From JBDHTS01 sp039808845 (lineage in GTDB: Bacteria; Pseudomonadota; Alphaproteobacteria; Micavibrionales; Micavibrionaceae), in the NCBI GenBank assembly GCA_039808845.1, contig JBDHTS010000028.1, positions 1 to 25,999 of the forward strand: a stretch of 25,999 nt of DNA, read 5' to 3'. Both the position numbers and the translations under genes were made by a program. Below, in pieces: positions 1 through 8,050 of this stretch. The notes under the pieces were generated by a model. The model saw nothing but the letters and a program-made list of their open reading frames with translations. It ran no database searches and was not told the DNA's origin. The stretch's first letter is position 1. Each line of letters opens with the position of its first letter.

Positions 1-126
1 GAACATATCCTGGCGCGTTTGGGGCAGGGGAACTTCGTCTTCAATCTGAGTCATGGCGTGCAGAAGGAAACCCCGCCCGAACATGTCGCGCGTCTCGCCG
101 AACTGGTCCGCGGCTGGCAGACATGA
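1..126 (+). CDS. hemE: Uroporphyrinogen decarboxylase, C-terminal end (partial)
   Basis: Reading frame 1 is open from the first base to a TGA at 124-126 and gives 41 residues, beginning EHILARLGQGNFVFNLSHG and ending RLAELVRGWQT. The pattern 'G-N-F-V-F-N-L-x-H-G-V then E-T-P-P-E-H-V' is the conserved C-terminus of uroporphyrinogen decarboxylase, which converts uroporphyrinogen III to coproporphyrinogen III in the cytoplasm. Its stop overlaps the start of hemH as ATGA, so the two are translationally coupled, and the haem context supports the call. The N-terminal part lies outside the window. Confidence 0.85.
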   Translation, partial: EHILARLGQGNFVFNLSHGVQKETPPEHVARLAELVRGWQT

Positions 127-1211
127 GTGTTTCGCGGACAGCCATTATCCTGCTTAATCTCGGAGGGCCGGATAGTCGGGAGGCGGTGAAACCCTTCCTG
201 AAAAATTTCTTTATGGACCCGAACATTATCGCTCTGCCATGGCCTTTAAGGAAATTTATCTCCACACTGATCGCCCGACGGAGAAGCTGGCGGGAAGCAG
301 CAGATAGCTACAGCCTGCTGGGCTGGAAATCACCCCTGCTTGACAATACCAAGGCACAGGCAGAGGCACTTGAAAGTTTGCTTAATCGGAATGACCAAGG
401 CGAATACAGATGTTTCGTCTGCATGCGTTACTGGCATCCGAGAGCAGAAGAAATCGCCCGGCAGGTTGCTCTTTATGCTCCATCACGTATCGTCCTGCTG
501 CCCCTTTACCCACAATATTCCACCGCGACAACACGATCCTCCTTTCAGGACTGGAACAGAGCGGCCGGGAAATCGGGATTGACGCAACCTGTTTCGGCAT
601 TTTGTTGCTATCCGCTGCAGGAAGGATTTGTTGCGGCATCGGCGCAACGGGTTGGTATAGCCTATGACGAGGCGCAAGCTTTTGCCCAGGCGCATAACTT
701 GCGCCCGCCGCGCATTCTGTTTTCAGCACATGGCTTGCCGGAAAAAACCATACAAGGCGGCGACCCCTATCAATGGCAATGCGAGCAGACGGCGGCGGCC
801 ATAGCAAAACGTATGGATATCGGTAACCTCGACTGGCGTATCTGTTACCAGAGCAGGGTAGGGCCGCTCCAATGGATCGGGCCCAGTACGATCGAGGCCA
901 TCGAACAGGCCGCCCGCGACAAGGCGCCTGTTGTGATCTATCCGCACGCCTTTGTCAGTGAACATGTCGAGACACTGGTGGAGATCGGCATGGAGTACCG
1001 CCATCTGGCGGAACAACGCGGCGTACCTTACTTTACATGCGTGCCGACTGTCGGAACGGACCCGTTATTCATTGAAGGCCTGGCGGATCTGATCCGTTCG
1101 GCGAAGCCGGAATCTGGCAGGACAGCCAGGCCAATCTGTCCGCCGAACCGTGCTAAATGCTGTCTGAGAACGAGAGAATTTTCATCTTGGCTGGATGTCA
1201 GGGCGGGTTGA
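123..1211 (+). CDS. hemH: Ferrochelatase
   Basis: This 362-aa protein inserts Fe2+ into protoporphyrin IX, the last step of haem synthesis. The N-terminus has the family pattern LLNLGGPDS (residues 10-18). The catalytic histidine motif FSAHGLPEK lies near residue 200, and the conserved acidic metal-site segment VSEHVETLVEIG follows nearer the C-terminus. Cysteines at 161/162, 339, 346 and 347 resemble the set that binds a [2Fe-2S] cluster in some bacterial ferrochelatases, such as that of Caulobacter; that they do so here is inference. The ATG overlaps the hemE stop (ATGA). hemJ starts 11 bases after the stop, so hemE-hemH-hemJ is an operon. The tail after Cys347 is about 15 residues of unremarkable sequence. 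Confidence 0.95.
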   Translation: MSVSRTAIILLNLGGPDSREAVKPFLKNFFMDPNIIALPWPLRKFISTLIARRRSWREAADSYSLLGWKSPLLDNTKAQAEALESLLNRNDQGEYRCFVCMRYWHPRAEEIARQVALYAPSRIVLLPLYPQYSTATTRSSFQDWNRAAGKSGLTQPVSAFCCYPLQEGFVAASAQRVGIAYDEAQAFAQAHNLRPPRILFSAHGLPEKTIQGGDPYQWQCEQTAAAIAKRMDIGNLDWRICYQSRVGPLQWIGPSTIEAIEQAARDKAPVVIYPHAFVSEHVETLVEIGMEYRHLAEQRGVPYFTCVPTVGTDPLFIEGLADLIRSAKPESGRTARPICPPNRAKCCLRTREFSSWLDVRAG

Positions 1212-1222
1212 AGGAGGATGCG

Positions 1223-1672
1223 ATGTCTGAATGGTTGATGATGCATTACAACTGGCTGCGTGCGGGGCATATCATCGCGGTGATGGCATGGATGGCCGGA
1301 TTGCTGTATCTGCCGCGGCTTTTCGTTTATCACGCCGATGCAGCCAAGGGATCGGAGCTTTCGGAAACGCTGAAGGTCATGGAAATGCGGCTGTTGCGGA
1401 TCATCATGAATCCAGCCATGGGCGCGGCCTGGCTGTTCGGGCTTTCGATGCTGTTCGCCAATCCGGCGCTGATGGAGAGAGGCTGGATGCATGTTAAAAT
1501 TCTGGGCGTTATCCTGATGACCGCGCTCCATATGGCGTTCAGCCGCTGGCGCAAAACCTTTGCGGTGGACGTGAACGTCCGCCCGGCGCGGTTTTACCGC
1601 ATCTGGAACGAAGTGCCGGCGATCCTGATGATCATCGTGGTTATTATGGCCGTAACCGAACCCTTCCATTGA
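1223..1672 (+). CDS. hemJ: Protoporphyrinogen IX oxidase, HemJ type
   Basis: A 149-aa integral membrane protein of the HemJ/UPF0093 family, which oxidises protoporphyrinogen IX to protoporphyrin IX, the substrate of the ferrochelatase encoded just upstream. The N-terminus contains W-L-R-A-G-H-I-I-A-V-M-A-W-M-A-G-L-L-Y-L-P-R-L, the family hallmark with the conserved His16. The later MHVKILG segment carries the conserved lysine. Four hydrophobic stretches fit the usual helical bundle, and the length is typical. An open frame extends further upstream, but the ATG at 1223 has an excellent AAGGAGG at 1211-1217 with 5-base spacing, so I chose it. The TGA at 1670-1672 overlaps an AT-rich palindrome. 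Confidence 0.93.
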   Translation: MSEWLMMHYNWLRAGHIIAVMAWMAGLLYLPRLFVYHADAAKGSELSETLKVMEMRLLRIIMNPAMGAAWLFGLSMLFANPALMERGWMHVKILGVILMTALHMAFSRWRKTFAVDVNVRPARFYRIWNEVPAILMIIVVIMAVTEPFH

Positions 1673-1690
1673 TTTACATAATTGTAAATC
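1671..1690. repeat. AT-rich perfect palindrome after hemJ
   Basis: Eight-base arms GATTTACA and TGTAAATC flank a 4-base TAAT centre and overlap the last two bases of the hemJ stop. No T-run follows, so it is not a classic terminator. It lies about 30 bases upstream of the rho -35 box and could be a regulator site or a weak 3' hairpin. Confidence 0.4.
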
Positions 1691-1720
1691 GATTCTCCGT
1701 ACGCTTCATCAGATAAAAGA

Positions 1721-1749
1721 TTGACTCAACCAGGCCGATTGGCTATATA
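1721..1749 (+). promoter_or_regulatory. Sigma-70-type promoter for rho
   Basis: TTGACT at 1721-1726, an exact 17-base spacer, then TATATA at 1744-1749. Transcription would start near 1756 and give an untranslated leader of about 170 bases before rho. A long leader fits the autogenous control of rho known in E. coli, but control here is inference. Confidence 0.7.
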
Positions 1750-1928
1750 GCTCTTGTCTTTTAAAAACTCCTTGAATTTCGGGAATGAAAATGCGGTCAG
1801 TCGAGCCGCGGAGTTTGTGAACGGAAACCGTTCGAAAAAGGCGCATGAACCCCTTCATTTCACGGAACCTGATCGAGCGTGTCTCCTGATCCTTTCCCAC
1901 CCTTCACTTCATAAAAAACGGCCATTGC

Positions 1929-3185
1929 ATGAATCTTCAGGAATTAAAAGTACGGTCGCCGGCTGAATTGCTGGCTTTCGCGGAAGAACTGGGCATCGAA
2001 AACTGCGGCACCATGCGCAAGCAGGACATGATGTTCGCCATCCTGAAGCAGCTGGCCGACCAGTCGGTGCCGATTTCAGGCACGGGGGTACTGGAAGTTC
2101 TGCAGGACGGATTCGGTTTCCTGCGCAGCCCGGAAGAGAACTATTTGCCCGGGCCGGATGATATTTATGTCTCGCCCAGCCAGGTCCGGCGCTTTGGTTT
2201 GCGTACGGGCGATATCGTCGAAGGAGAGATCCGGGCACCCAAGGACAGCGAGCGTTATTTCGCCCTTTTAAAAGTCGGATCCATCAACGGCGAGCCGCCG
2301 GAAAAGATCCGCCACCGCATCAATTTCGACAACCTGACGCCTCTCTATCCTGACCGCAAGATCAAGCTGGAGCTGAACGATCCGACGAAAAAGGCGATGA
2401 CCCAGCGGATCATCGAACTGGTCTCCCCGCTGGGCTTCGGCCAGCGTGCCCTGATCGTCGCGCCGCCACGCACCGGCAAAACGGTCATGATGCAGGATAT
2501 CGCCCATTCCATCGCAGCCAACCATCCCGAAGCCTATCTGATCGTCCTCCTGATCGATGAGCGTCCCGAGGAAGTGACCGACATGGCGCGTTCAGTGCGC
2601 GGGGAAGTCATTTCCTCCACCTTCGATGAGCCTGCCACACGCCACGTGCAGGTTGCGGAAATGGTGATGGAGAAGGCGAAGCGCCTGGTCGAACACAAGC
2701 GCGATGTCATCATCCTGCTGGATTCCATTACGCGCCTGGCGCGGGCGTACAACACCGTCGTGCCATCTTCGGGCAAGGTGCTGACAGGCGGTGTGGACGC
2801 CAATGCGCTGCAGCGCCCGAAACGTTTCTTCGGCGCGGCAAGGAATATCGAGCAAGGAGGATCCCTGACCATCATCGCCACGGCGCTGATCGAAACCGGC
2901 AGCCGGATGGATGAAGTGATCTTCGAGGAATTCAAGGGAACCGGCAACGCCGAGATCGTACTGGAGCGCAAAATCGCCGACAAGCGCGTCTTCCCATCCA
3001 TCGACATCCAGAAATCCGGTACGCGGAAAGAAGAGATCCTGGTGGATCGCGGCGTTCTCAATAAAATGTGGATGCTGCGTCGTGTTCTCAGCCAGATGGG
3101 AACAGTGGACGCGGTCGAATTCCTGCTCGACAAGATGAAGGATACGAAATCGAACGACGATTTCTTCCAGCGGATGAATCAGTAA
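1929..3185 (+). CDS. rho: Transcription termination factor Rho
   Basis: A 418-aa hexameric RNA-dependent ATPase that terminates transcription. The N-terminal helical domain starts MNLQELKVRSPAELL. The cold-shock-like RNA-binding fold follows, with GVLEVLQDGFGFLRSPE (about residues 53-70) and DIYVSPSQVRRFGLRTGD. Walker A is APPRTGKT at 178-185. Walker B is in VIILLDSITRLARAYN, and the Q-loop/R-loop region VLTGGVDANALQRPKRFFGAARN is intact. Length is normal. No good Shine-Dalgarno precedes the ATG, but the conserved N-terminus starts there. It has its own promoter (1721-1749) and a strong terminator 17 bases after the stop, so it is probably transcribed separately from the haem genes. Confidence 0.98.
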   Translation: MNLQELKVRSPAELLAFAEELGIENCGTMRKQDMMFAILKQLADQSVPISGTGVLEVLQDGFGFLRSPEENYLPGPDDIYVSPSQVRRFGLRTGDIVEGEIRAPKDSERYFALLKVGSINGEPPEKIRHRINFDNLTPLYPDRKIKLELNDPTKKAMTQRIIELVSPLGFGQRALIVAPPRTGKTVMMQDIAHSIAANHPEAYLIVLLIDERPEEVTDMARSVRGEVISSTFDEPATRHVQVAEMVMEKAKRLVEHKRDVIILLDSITRLARAYNTVVPSSGKVLTGGVDANALQRPKRFFGAARNIEQGGSLTIIATALIETGSRMDEVIFEEFKGTGNAEIVLERKIADKRVFPSIDIQKSGTRKEEILVDRGVLNKMWMLRRVLSQMGTVDAVEFLLDKMKDTKSNDDFFQRMNQ

Positions 3186-3202
3186 GAGCATCAGACCGGA
3201 AT

Positions 3203-3235
3203 AAAAACAGGGGCCGCGAAGCCCCTGTTTTTTTT
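3203..3235. terminator. Bidirectional terminator between rho and the T4SS operon
   Basis: Stem CAGGGGC (3208-3214) / GCCCCTG (3221-3227) with loop CGCGAA, followed by eight T on the plus strand and preceded by a run of A. The A run gives a U-tract on the minus strand. It serves rho and the convergent gene ending at 3249. Confidence 0.92.
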
Positions 3236-3248
3236 GTGATCCAGGCGC

Positions 3249-4997
3249 TCAATTCATGGCGGTCTGGTAATCCTTGATGATCAGTGTCGGCGGTGATTTG
3301 CTGTCACCGGTGTGCAAGTTGCCGACCGGACGCTGGGGTGCGTTGTCATACGCCGTCAGAATGCTGCGTACCGCGTCAACGAAACTGGAGGTCGTTTCGA
3401 CCGGTTCCGGCAGAGCGTAATCCGACATGCCCGTCCAGTACAACTCGACACCAGCATGACGGCACCATTGCTCCAAAACGGTTTTGAGGTTTTCACCTTT
3501 GGCAGCATTCCAGGGGCGAACGGCCTGCAGTCCGACCGGTCCTTCATCCATCATGTCGGAGGAAGATGCAGGGGCAGACTCTGCCACAGGAGTGGGCGCC
3601 GGCTTTGCATCGGGCGCTTCGGCGATAACTGTTTCCTGGGCAGATTCCGGAGCCGATTCAACCGCTTGTTCGGGGGGGGCTGCCTCGCCTTTTTCACTGG
3701 CTTCCATGGATTGGGCGTCGGCTCCCTGTACCGTTTCGGGGGCGACGGAGGCGTCAGCGGTTTCTTCAGTTTTGACTTCACCGGGAGCGGCCTGTTCATT
3801 GGAAGGAGCCATAGAGTCTTCCGATGCGGCAGGTGCTTCGATTGTCGCGGGCTCCGTTACATCCGGCATTTGTTCGGTTGCGGGTTCAGCCTCGGCAACA
3901 ACCGTCTCGGTTTTTGATTCCTCAACAGGTGCCGCTTCCGGCATGGGTGTGGGCGCTGCTTCAGTTTCGGCTGTTATGACCGCGGGACGTTCCGGTTTCT
4001 GGCGGCGGGGATAGGATTGTTCAGGTTCGGAGGATGTTTCTGCATGTTGCGTCCCAGCATAGACGTAAGTCGATTGTTCCTCCGGGGACGGCTCTGCCGC
4101 GACTGGTGCCGGCGCGGGAGATACGACAGTTTCAGCAATAGCGGGTTTCATCTCTTCAGGAACCGGTGTATGGACTGGCTCTGAAGCCATGGCAGGCGCC
4201 AGGGATACGGCGGAAGGCACGGACGGAGTTGCGATGTTCTGTCCCGCAGCTGGAGCCGTCACTGCTTCCGAAATTTGTACGGGAAGCGGGGTTGCAGGAG
4301 CCGGCACCGGTGCCGGAGCGGCGGAAGATGCCGACGCTGCCGCAGCCATCGCGGGCGCTGCAACCGGTACAGCCGTTTCGGCGGCAGACTGGGCTGGCAT
4401 GATACGGACCGTCCGGTCAACGATGGAAGCCTTCAGACCATAATTTCCCAGCGCCTGTTCAAGGACTTCCGCCCATGGGCGCCCCCCGTCCCAGTTGATC
4501 CGCAGACCCGGATTGACGCCCTGGTCAAACGAATACGCATAATCCGCCGGGATGATCTGGCTCATGGCCATGACAAGAGGCATATCGCGGCCAAAACCCG
4601 TGACAGGAACCGCCGCAGATACGGCGGGTGCAGGTGTTGCCGCCACAGGGACGGGTATAGGCGGCGCGGCCGATGGCTGGGCTGCAGGAGGAGTGACAAG
4701 AGGTGACGGGGCAACCGCCGGCTCGACCGCCGAAACCGTCGGCGCGGCAGCAACCGGAGCTGATGCGGTGGGCGAGACAGCCGTGGATGTCTCCGGCATC
4801 GCGCTCAAAGGCGCCTGTTCGACGGCGGTGGGCGGTACGGCGGGAGCTGGCGGCAAGGCATCGGCGGCCTGCGCCGTGGGTTGGCGCGGGGCCGGCTTCC
4901 ATTCAAAGCCCGCGCGGGCGGCACCGGCGGGGATCGCGGCTGTGATAAGCAGACCCGCCATGATCGCGCGGGCTGTCTTGCCAGAAATATGTGCCAT
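3249..4997 (-). CDS. Secreted TcpQ-like protein of the type IVB cluster
   Basis: A 582-aa protein with an N-terminal signal peptide (MAHISGKTARAIMAGLLI, then AARA before about residue 30). It has two small conserved modules separated by very long low-complexity sequence. Module 1 (about 133-201) reads GFGRDMPLVMAMSQIIPADYA and ends with NYGLKASIVDRTVRIMP. Module 2 (about 486-582) has LQAVRPWNAAKGENLKTVLE and a similar end, LIIKDYQTAMN. Both resemble the TcpQ/PilL and secretin N-domain type fold. Residues 35-130 and 202-485 are rich in Ala, Pro, Glu and Val. Upstream, AGGAAGA lies 6-7 bases from the ATG. It is the last gene of the run, 131 bases after icmT. I infer a periplasmic or outer-membrane-associated spanning role; no exact homologue is known to me. 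Confidence 0.75.
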   Translation of the reverse strand: MAHISGKTARAIMAGLLITAAIPAGAARAGFEWKPAPRQPTAQAADALPPAPAVPPTAVEQAPLSAMPETSTAVSPTASAPVAAAPTVSAVEPAVAPSPLVTPPAAQPSAAPPIPVPVAATPAPAVSAAVPVTGFGRDMPLVMAMSQIIPADYAYSFDQGVNPGLRINWDGGRPWAEVLEQALGNYGLKASIVDRTVRIMPAQSAAETAVPVAAPAMAAAASASSAAPAPVPAPATPLPVQISEAVTAPAAGQNIATPSVPSAVSLAPAMASEPVHTPVPEEMKPAIAETVVSPAPAPVAAEPSPEEQSTYVYAGTQHAETSSEPEQSYPRRQKPERPAVITAETEAAPTPMPEAAPVEESKTETVVAEAEPATEQMPDVTEPATIEAPAASEDSMAPSNEQAAPGEVKTEETADASVAPETVQGADAQSMEASEKGEAAPPEQAVESAPESAQETVIAEAPDAKPAPTPVAESAPASSSDMMDEGPVGLQAVRPWNAAKGENLKTVLEQWCRHAGVELYWTGMSDYALPEPVETTSSFVDAVRSILTAYDNAPQRPVGNLHTGDSKSPPTLIIKDYQTAMN

Positions 4998-5128
4998 CTT
5001 TTTCTTCCTGTAATGGTTAGCTTCGCGCGCTTATTCGCCAAAGCGAGGATTTTTCCGCACATTAAAGCTCCTGCTGTAAAATGACAAGCATCCTTGCGAA
5101 ACAGAAGAGCTACGGGGATAGGAAGTTT

Positions 5129-5428
5129 TTATCCGTAATCGATGTTACGGCGGTGGCGGTAAACCAGCCATCCCGGCCTTGAGTTGCCGATCAGCCAGAC
5201 GCGCAGGGCTCGCAGCGCGGCGGGAAAGGTCAGGCCTTTTTTTTCCAGATATTTGAAGATCATCGTGATGATGATGGTCAGGATGATGGAGATAGGACGC
5301 AGATAAACCAGAAGAACCATGAACGGAAGGGCAGCCCGCGCGTCAAGGTTAAAAAAACGCACAGGGCGCATCGAATTGCGCCAGTGCCAGTTTGCTTTCT
5401 CGATCTGGGTATCTTCTGCGGCACCCAT
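5129..5428 (-). CDS. icmT: IcmT/TraK family inner-membrane protein
   Basis: A 99-aa protein matching the small IcmT (Legionella) / TraK (IncI plasmid) family. The hallmark segments are NWHWRNSMRPVRFFNLDARA (about 13-32), a hydrophobic stretch around LPFMVLLVYLRPISIILTII, and the basic tail LRVWLIGNSRPGWLVYRHRR. IcmT is an inner-membrane component of the Dot/Icm secretion system. It sits directly downstream of dotB, as traK follows traJ in IncI plasmids, which strengthens the call. GAGGG lies about 6 bases before the ATG. Confidence 0.88.
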   Translation of the reverse strand: MGAAEDTQIEKANWHWRNSMRPVRFFNLDARAALPFMVLLVYLRPISIILTIIITMIFKYLEKKGLTFPAALRALRVWLIGNSRPGWLVYRHRRNIDYG

Positions 5429-5498
5429 GGCGGCCCTCTGCTGGTGAAACGCAAACGCCTTTTAGTATATCGCATCCGGGCACCCCGGCGCCACAGAT

Positions 5499-6659
5499 TT
5501 AACCGCTTGAGGTGCTGGAGGCCAGAAGCAGGTACCATCGGCGCTCGATGTGCCCGGCCTCGAAGGCCAGGCGCGCCGAATCCGCCATCGTGCGGCCATA
5601 CAGAGGAATCAGGCGCTGCAGGTTCGCGCCCCATTCCTTGAAATCCATATCGAGGAGGCGTTCGCGCACGTCGCTTGGGAAAACCATCCATTCGCGGATA
5701 CCCATGCGACCGCCGTTGACTTTCGGCACCAGCGCCTGGGTCACGATAAGGCGCACCGTTTCCATGAGGGCATAGGCGCGTTCCGCCCGTTCCCCGGCAT
5801 CAAAGGTCGACACCATACGCTGGATCGTGGCGGCGACGCCCGTGGTGTGCGTGGTCGTATAGACGGTATGGCCTGTCTGCGCTGCTTCTATCGAAGCGGA
5901 TATTGTTTCCCGGTCGCGGGATTCGCCGACCAGGATCACTTCGGGTTTCCGGCGCAGCGCGTTTCGCACACCACGCGCAAAGTCGGGAAGGTGCCTAGGT
6001 ATTTCCGTCTGCGCCACCAGCGAACGCGGACTTTTGATCACATCGTACACGAATTCGATGGGTGCTTCATAGGTCAGCATTTTGCCGCAGCCATGCGGGC
6101 GTTCCAGCAGCATACGGTTTCCGGCGGCGAGCAAAGTGGTTTTCCCGGAACCTGTCGGACCGGTAACGATGATCAGGCCCTGACGCGGCGCCCAGGCGTT
6201 GATGATCTGTTCCTCGATATTGAGATCTTTCATCGTAGGCGGAGCGTTAGGCAGCACCCGCATTGTGACCTGGGATGCATCGCGGCCTTTGGACAAAATG
6301 GGCGTAATATTCACCCGGAACCGGATCCGGGTATATCTGTCCGGCCTGATTTCATAGGAAAGGTCGAGATCCGTTCCCGAAGCGAGGCGGGCCTGCGCTT
6401 CGGGGCCATAGATCCTGTGCAGGACCGCCGACATATCCGCCGCGTCCAGTGAACGATATGTGCCCGGGTACAGGACACCGTCGATTTCAAGATAAACGGG
6501 GCGGTCGGACTGGAAGGAAATATCCGACGTCTTTTTCTTAACTGCCCAAAGCAGGAAGGGATCAACGGAGTCCTCGTTGAAACGGCCCGGCTCATCAGGC
6601 CAGGTCTGGCCCTTGTTTTCCTTCCCTTTAAGAAGGCTTATCGGCTTGCGGGCTTCCAT
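5499..6659 (-). CDS. dotB: DotB/TraJ-like secretion ATPase
   Basis: A 386-aa hexameric secretion ATPase of the PilT/VirB11-related DotB (TraJ) group, which powers type IVB secretion from the cytoplasmic face. Walker A is GPTGSGKT (167-174), the Asp box TYEAPIEF (196-203), Walker B VILVGESRDRET (241-252) and the His box TGHTVYTTTHTTG (262-274). The N-terminal PAS-like region starts around SVDPFLLWAVKKKTSDISFQ. The start overlaps the end of dotC by 22 bases, indicating translational coupling, and GGGGA lies about 7 bases before the ATG. It is distinguished from PilT by gene order (dotD-dotC-dotB-icmT) and by the absence of pilus genes nearby. Confidence 0.92.
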   Translation of the reverse strand: MEARKPISLLKGKENKGQTWPDEPGRFNEDSVDPFLLWAVKKKTSDISFQSDRPVYLEIDGVLYPGTYRSLDAADMSAVLHRIYGPEAQARLASGTDLDLSYEIRPDRYTRIRFRVNITPILSKGRDASQVTMRVLPNAPPTMKDLNIEEQIINAWAPRQGLIIVTGPTGSGKTTLLAAGNRMLLERPHGCGKMLTYEAPIEFVYDVIKSPRSLVAQTEIPRHLPDFARGVRNALRRKPEVILVGESRDRETISASIEAAQTGHTVYTTTHTTGVAATIQRMVSTFDAGERAERAYALMETVRLIVTQALVPKVNGGRMGIREWMVFPSDVRERLLDMDFKEWGANLQRLIPLYGRTMADSARLAFEAGHIERRWYLLLASSTSSG

Positions 6660-7549
6660 GTACGCGTCCCCGTATTGAGTTCCGGCATGCCGGTAATCCG
6701 GACCTCACGGTCGCCGACGCGCATCGTATTGCCGCCACCGGTCACGCCGCGGTCGGTTTGCGTGGCATAGGGGGGCGATACCATGCCCTGGGCCAGAAGC
6801 AGGCGGTAGCGAACCATGCCGCGGTAATCGGCGGTCAACTGGTTCAGATCATCCTGGAAGATTTCATCAGCCTGCTGGATGCCTTTTTCCCAGCCCAGGC
6901 GCACGCCCTTCACCCACTGCTCCCGCTCCTTTTCACCGGTAGGGCGAAGAATATCCGGCGGCGGCGTGACCTCGCCCCATTCGCGTTCCAGATAATTGCG
7001 CCAGTTGCGGGACGTGCTGACGATCCTGGCATTCTTGTTGATATTATAGATGCGGTCCGAAACAGCGGCGCCTGTTCCCGTTTTTTCGATGAGCAGGGCG
7101 TTGTCCTGCTCCGAAATGACAGGCGGTTCGATCATCAGGCCCGAAGGCGCCGCGATCAACAGGGTCCGGAAATCGAAAACCTTGTCCATGTAACCGGCGC
7201 GGGTTTCCATTTCCTTGCGGATATAATAGGTGCGCCAGGCAAGACCGCCGCGCGCGCCGTAGGACAGGGCAGCCTGCTTGACCGCGTCGTTACGGATGTT
7301 GATCGGCAGTACGGTGTCCTGAAGAGGCGGCGTCGTGCCTTCCTCGATATTTTCCAGCTCTTCGAGCGACGGCGGCGGCGGCGGATCCCCGGCATCGTTT
7401 TCGAGCGGATCGAGGTAATCAATGCCGGCCAGACCGGCATGGACGTTTTTAGCACCCGGCGTTGCATGGGCCGCGTCAATCGAACCCATCATGACCAGAC
7501 CGGCCATCAGAGCGGCGAGGGGCAGTGAACGTGAAAAAAATGCCGTCAC
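6638..7549 (-). CDS. dotC: DotC/TraI-like outer-membrane complex protein
   Basis: A 303-aa exported protein of the DotC family, part of the DotC-DotD-DotH outer-membrane core of type IVB systems. Seen here: a signal peptide MTAFFSRSLPLAALMAGLVM with a likely cleavage after AHA (near 29). A conserved DotC-like block follows, NDAVKQAALSYGARGGLAWR (about 86-105), then FDFRTLLI and PPVISE. Later comes WRNYLEREWGEV and, towards the C-terminus, GIQQADEIFQDDLNQLTADY. It starts with GTG, six bases after the dotD stop. Unlike Legionella DotC, it has no cysteine anywhere, so it cannot be lipidated. It overlaps dotB by 22 bases. Neighbour order makes the assignment firm. Confidence 0.88.
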   Translation of the reverse strand: MTAFFSRSLPLAALMAGLVMMGSIDAAHATPGAKNVHAGLAGIDYLDPLENDAGDPPPPPSLEELENIEEGTTPPLQDTVLPINIRNDAVKQAALSYGARGGLAWRTYYIRKEMETRAGYMDKVFDFRTLLIAAPSGLMIEPPVISEQDNALLIEKTGTGAAVSDRIYNINKNARIVSTSRNWRNYLEREWGEVTPPPDILRPTGEKEREQWVKGVRLGWEKGIQQADEIFQDDLNQLTADYRGMVRYRLLLAQGMVSPPYATQTDRGVTGGGNTMRVGDREVRITGMPELNTGTRTWKPASR

Positions 7550-7555
7550 GAAGCG

Positions 7556-8050
7556 TCAGCCCCCCACGCCGGTCACAGGAGCGTAATGGATTTCGACCGT
7601 GCGCGACGCATCGTCGATGCGCAGGTCTGCGCGCACGCCCAGCTGCAGGCCGATGCTGCGCAGGACTTCGATCACCGGCTCGTTCTCGACGTTGACCGTC
7701 ACGACAGCGGGAACCGGCGGCGGCGCGCCCACGATCTGGAAGCTGTAGCCTGCGCGGCCCGCCAGTTTGTTCGCGATGGGCTCGACAGGCCCGGTCCAGG
7801 ACACGGTGATCGCGCGCTGCAGTTCCGGCGGTGCGTCGACAATCGGAGAAACGGCGACGCCCGGAGAGCGCGACTGTTCGACGGCGGCCAGAGTTTCAAG
7901 AGCGCTGGAAGCGCGGTCGGCGGCTTGAGCCATCATGAGGGAAACCCGATCCGGAGATGCGGCGATCTGGGGATCTCCCTTGACCGGAGCGCATGCGGCG
8001 CCCAAAGCCGTTACCATGAGAAGACCTGCTCGAAAGGCTTTTTTTGTCAT
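7556..8050 (-). CDS. dotD: DotD/TraH-like lipoprotein
   Basis: A 164-aa probable lipoprotein. The signal MTKKAFRAGLLMVTALGAAC ends in a cysteine at residue 20, though the residues before it (G-A-A-C) are not an ideal lipobox. The C-terminal part contains AITVSWTGPVEPIANKLAGR, VVTVNVENEPVIEVLRSIGL and the final strand VEIHY. This is the secretin N-domain-like fold known from DotD, which forms the outer-membrane ring with DotC and DotH. The frame is open 13 codons further up, but the ATG at 8050 begins the signal peptide. Its start overlaps the stop of a possible 22-codon leader ORF. dotC follows after 6 bases. Confidence 0.85.
   Translation of the reverse strand: MTKKAFRAGLLMVTALGAACAPVKGDPQIAASPDRVSLMMAQAADRASSALETLAAVEQSRSPGVAVSPIVDAPPELQRAITVSWTGPVEPIANKLAGRAGYSFQIVGAPPPVPAVVTVNVENEPVIEVLRSIGLQLGVRADLRIDDASRTVEIHYAPVTGVGG

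Noticed and set aside
4805..5062. 85-aa ORF starting upstream of the TcpQ-like gene with GGAG before ATG
   Set aside because: It overlaps the signal peptide frame out of phase and ends in low-complexity Pro/Arg sequence. The start signal is good, so a leader role cannot be excluded, but evidence is too weak.
5550..6452. Plus-strand 300-aa ORF opposite dotB
   Set aside because: Antisense shadow; DotB carries Walker A, Asp, Walker B and His boxes.
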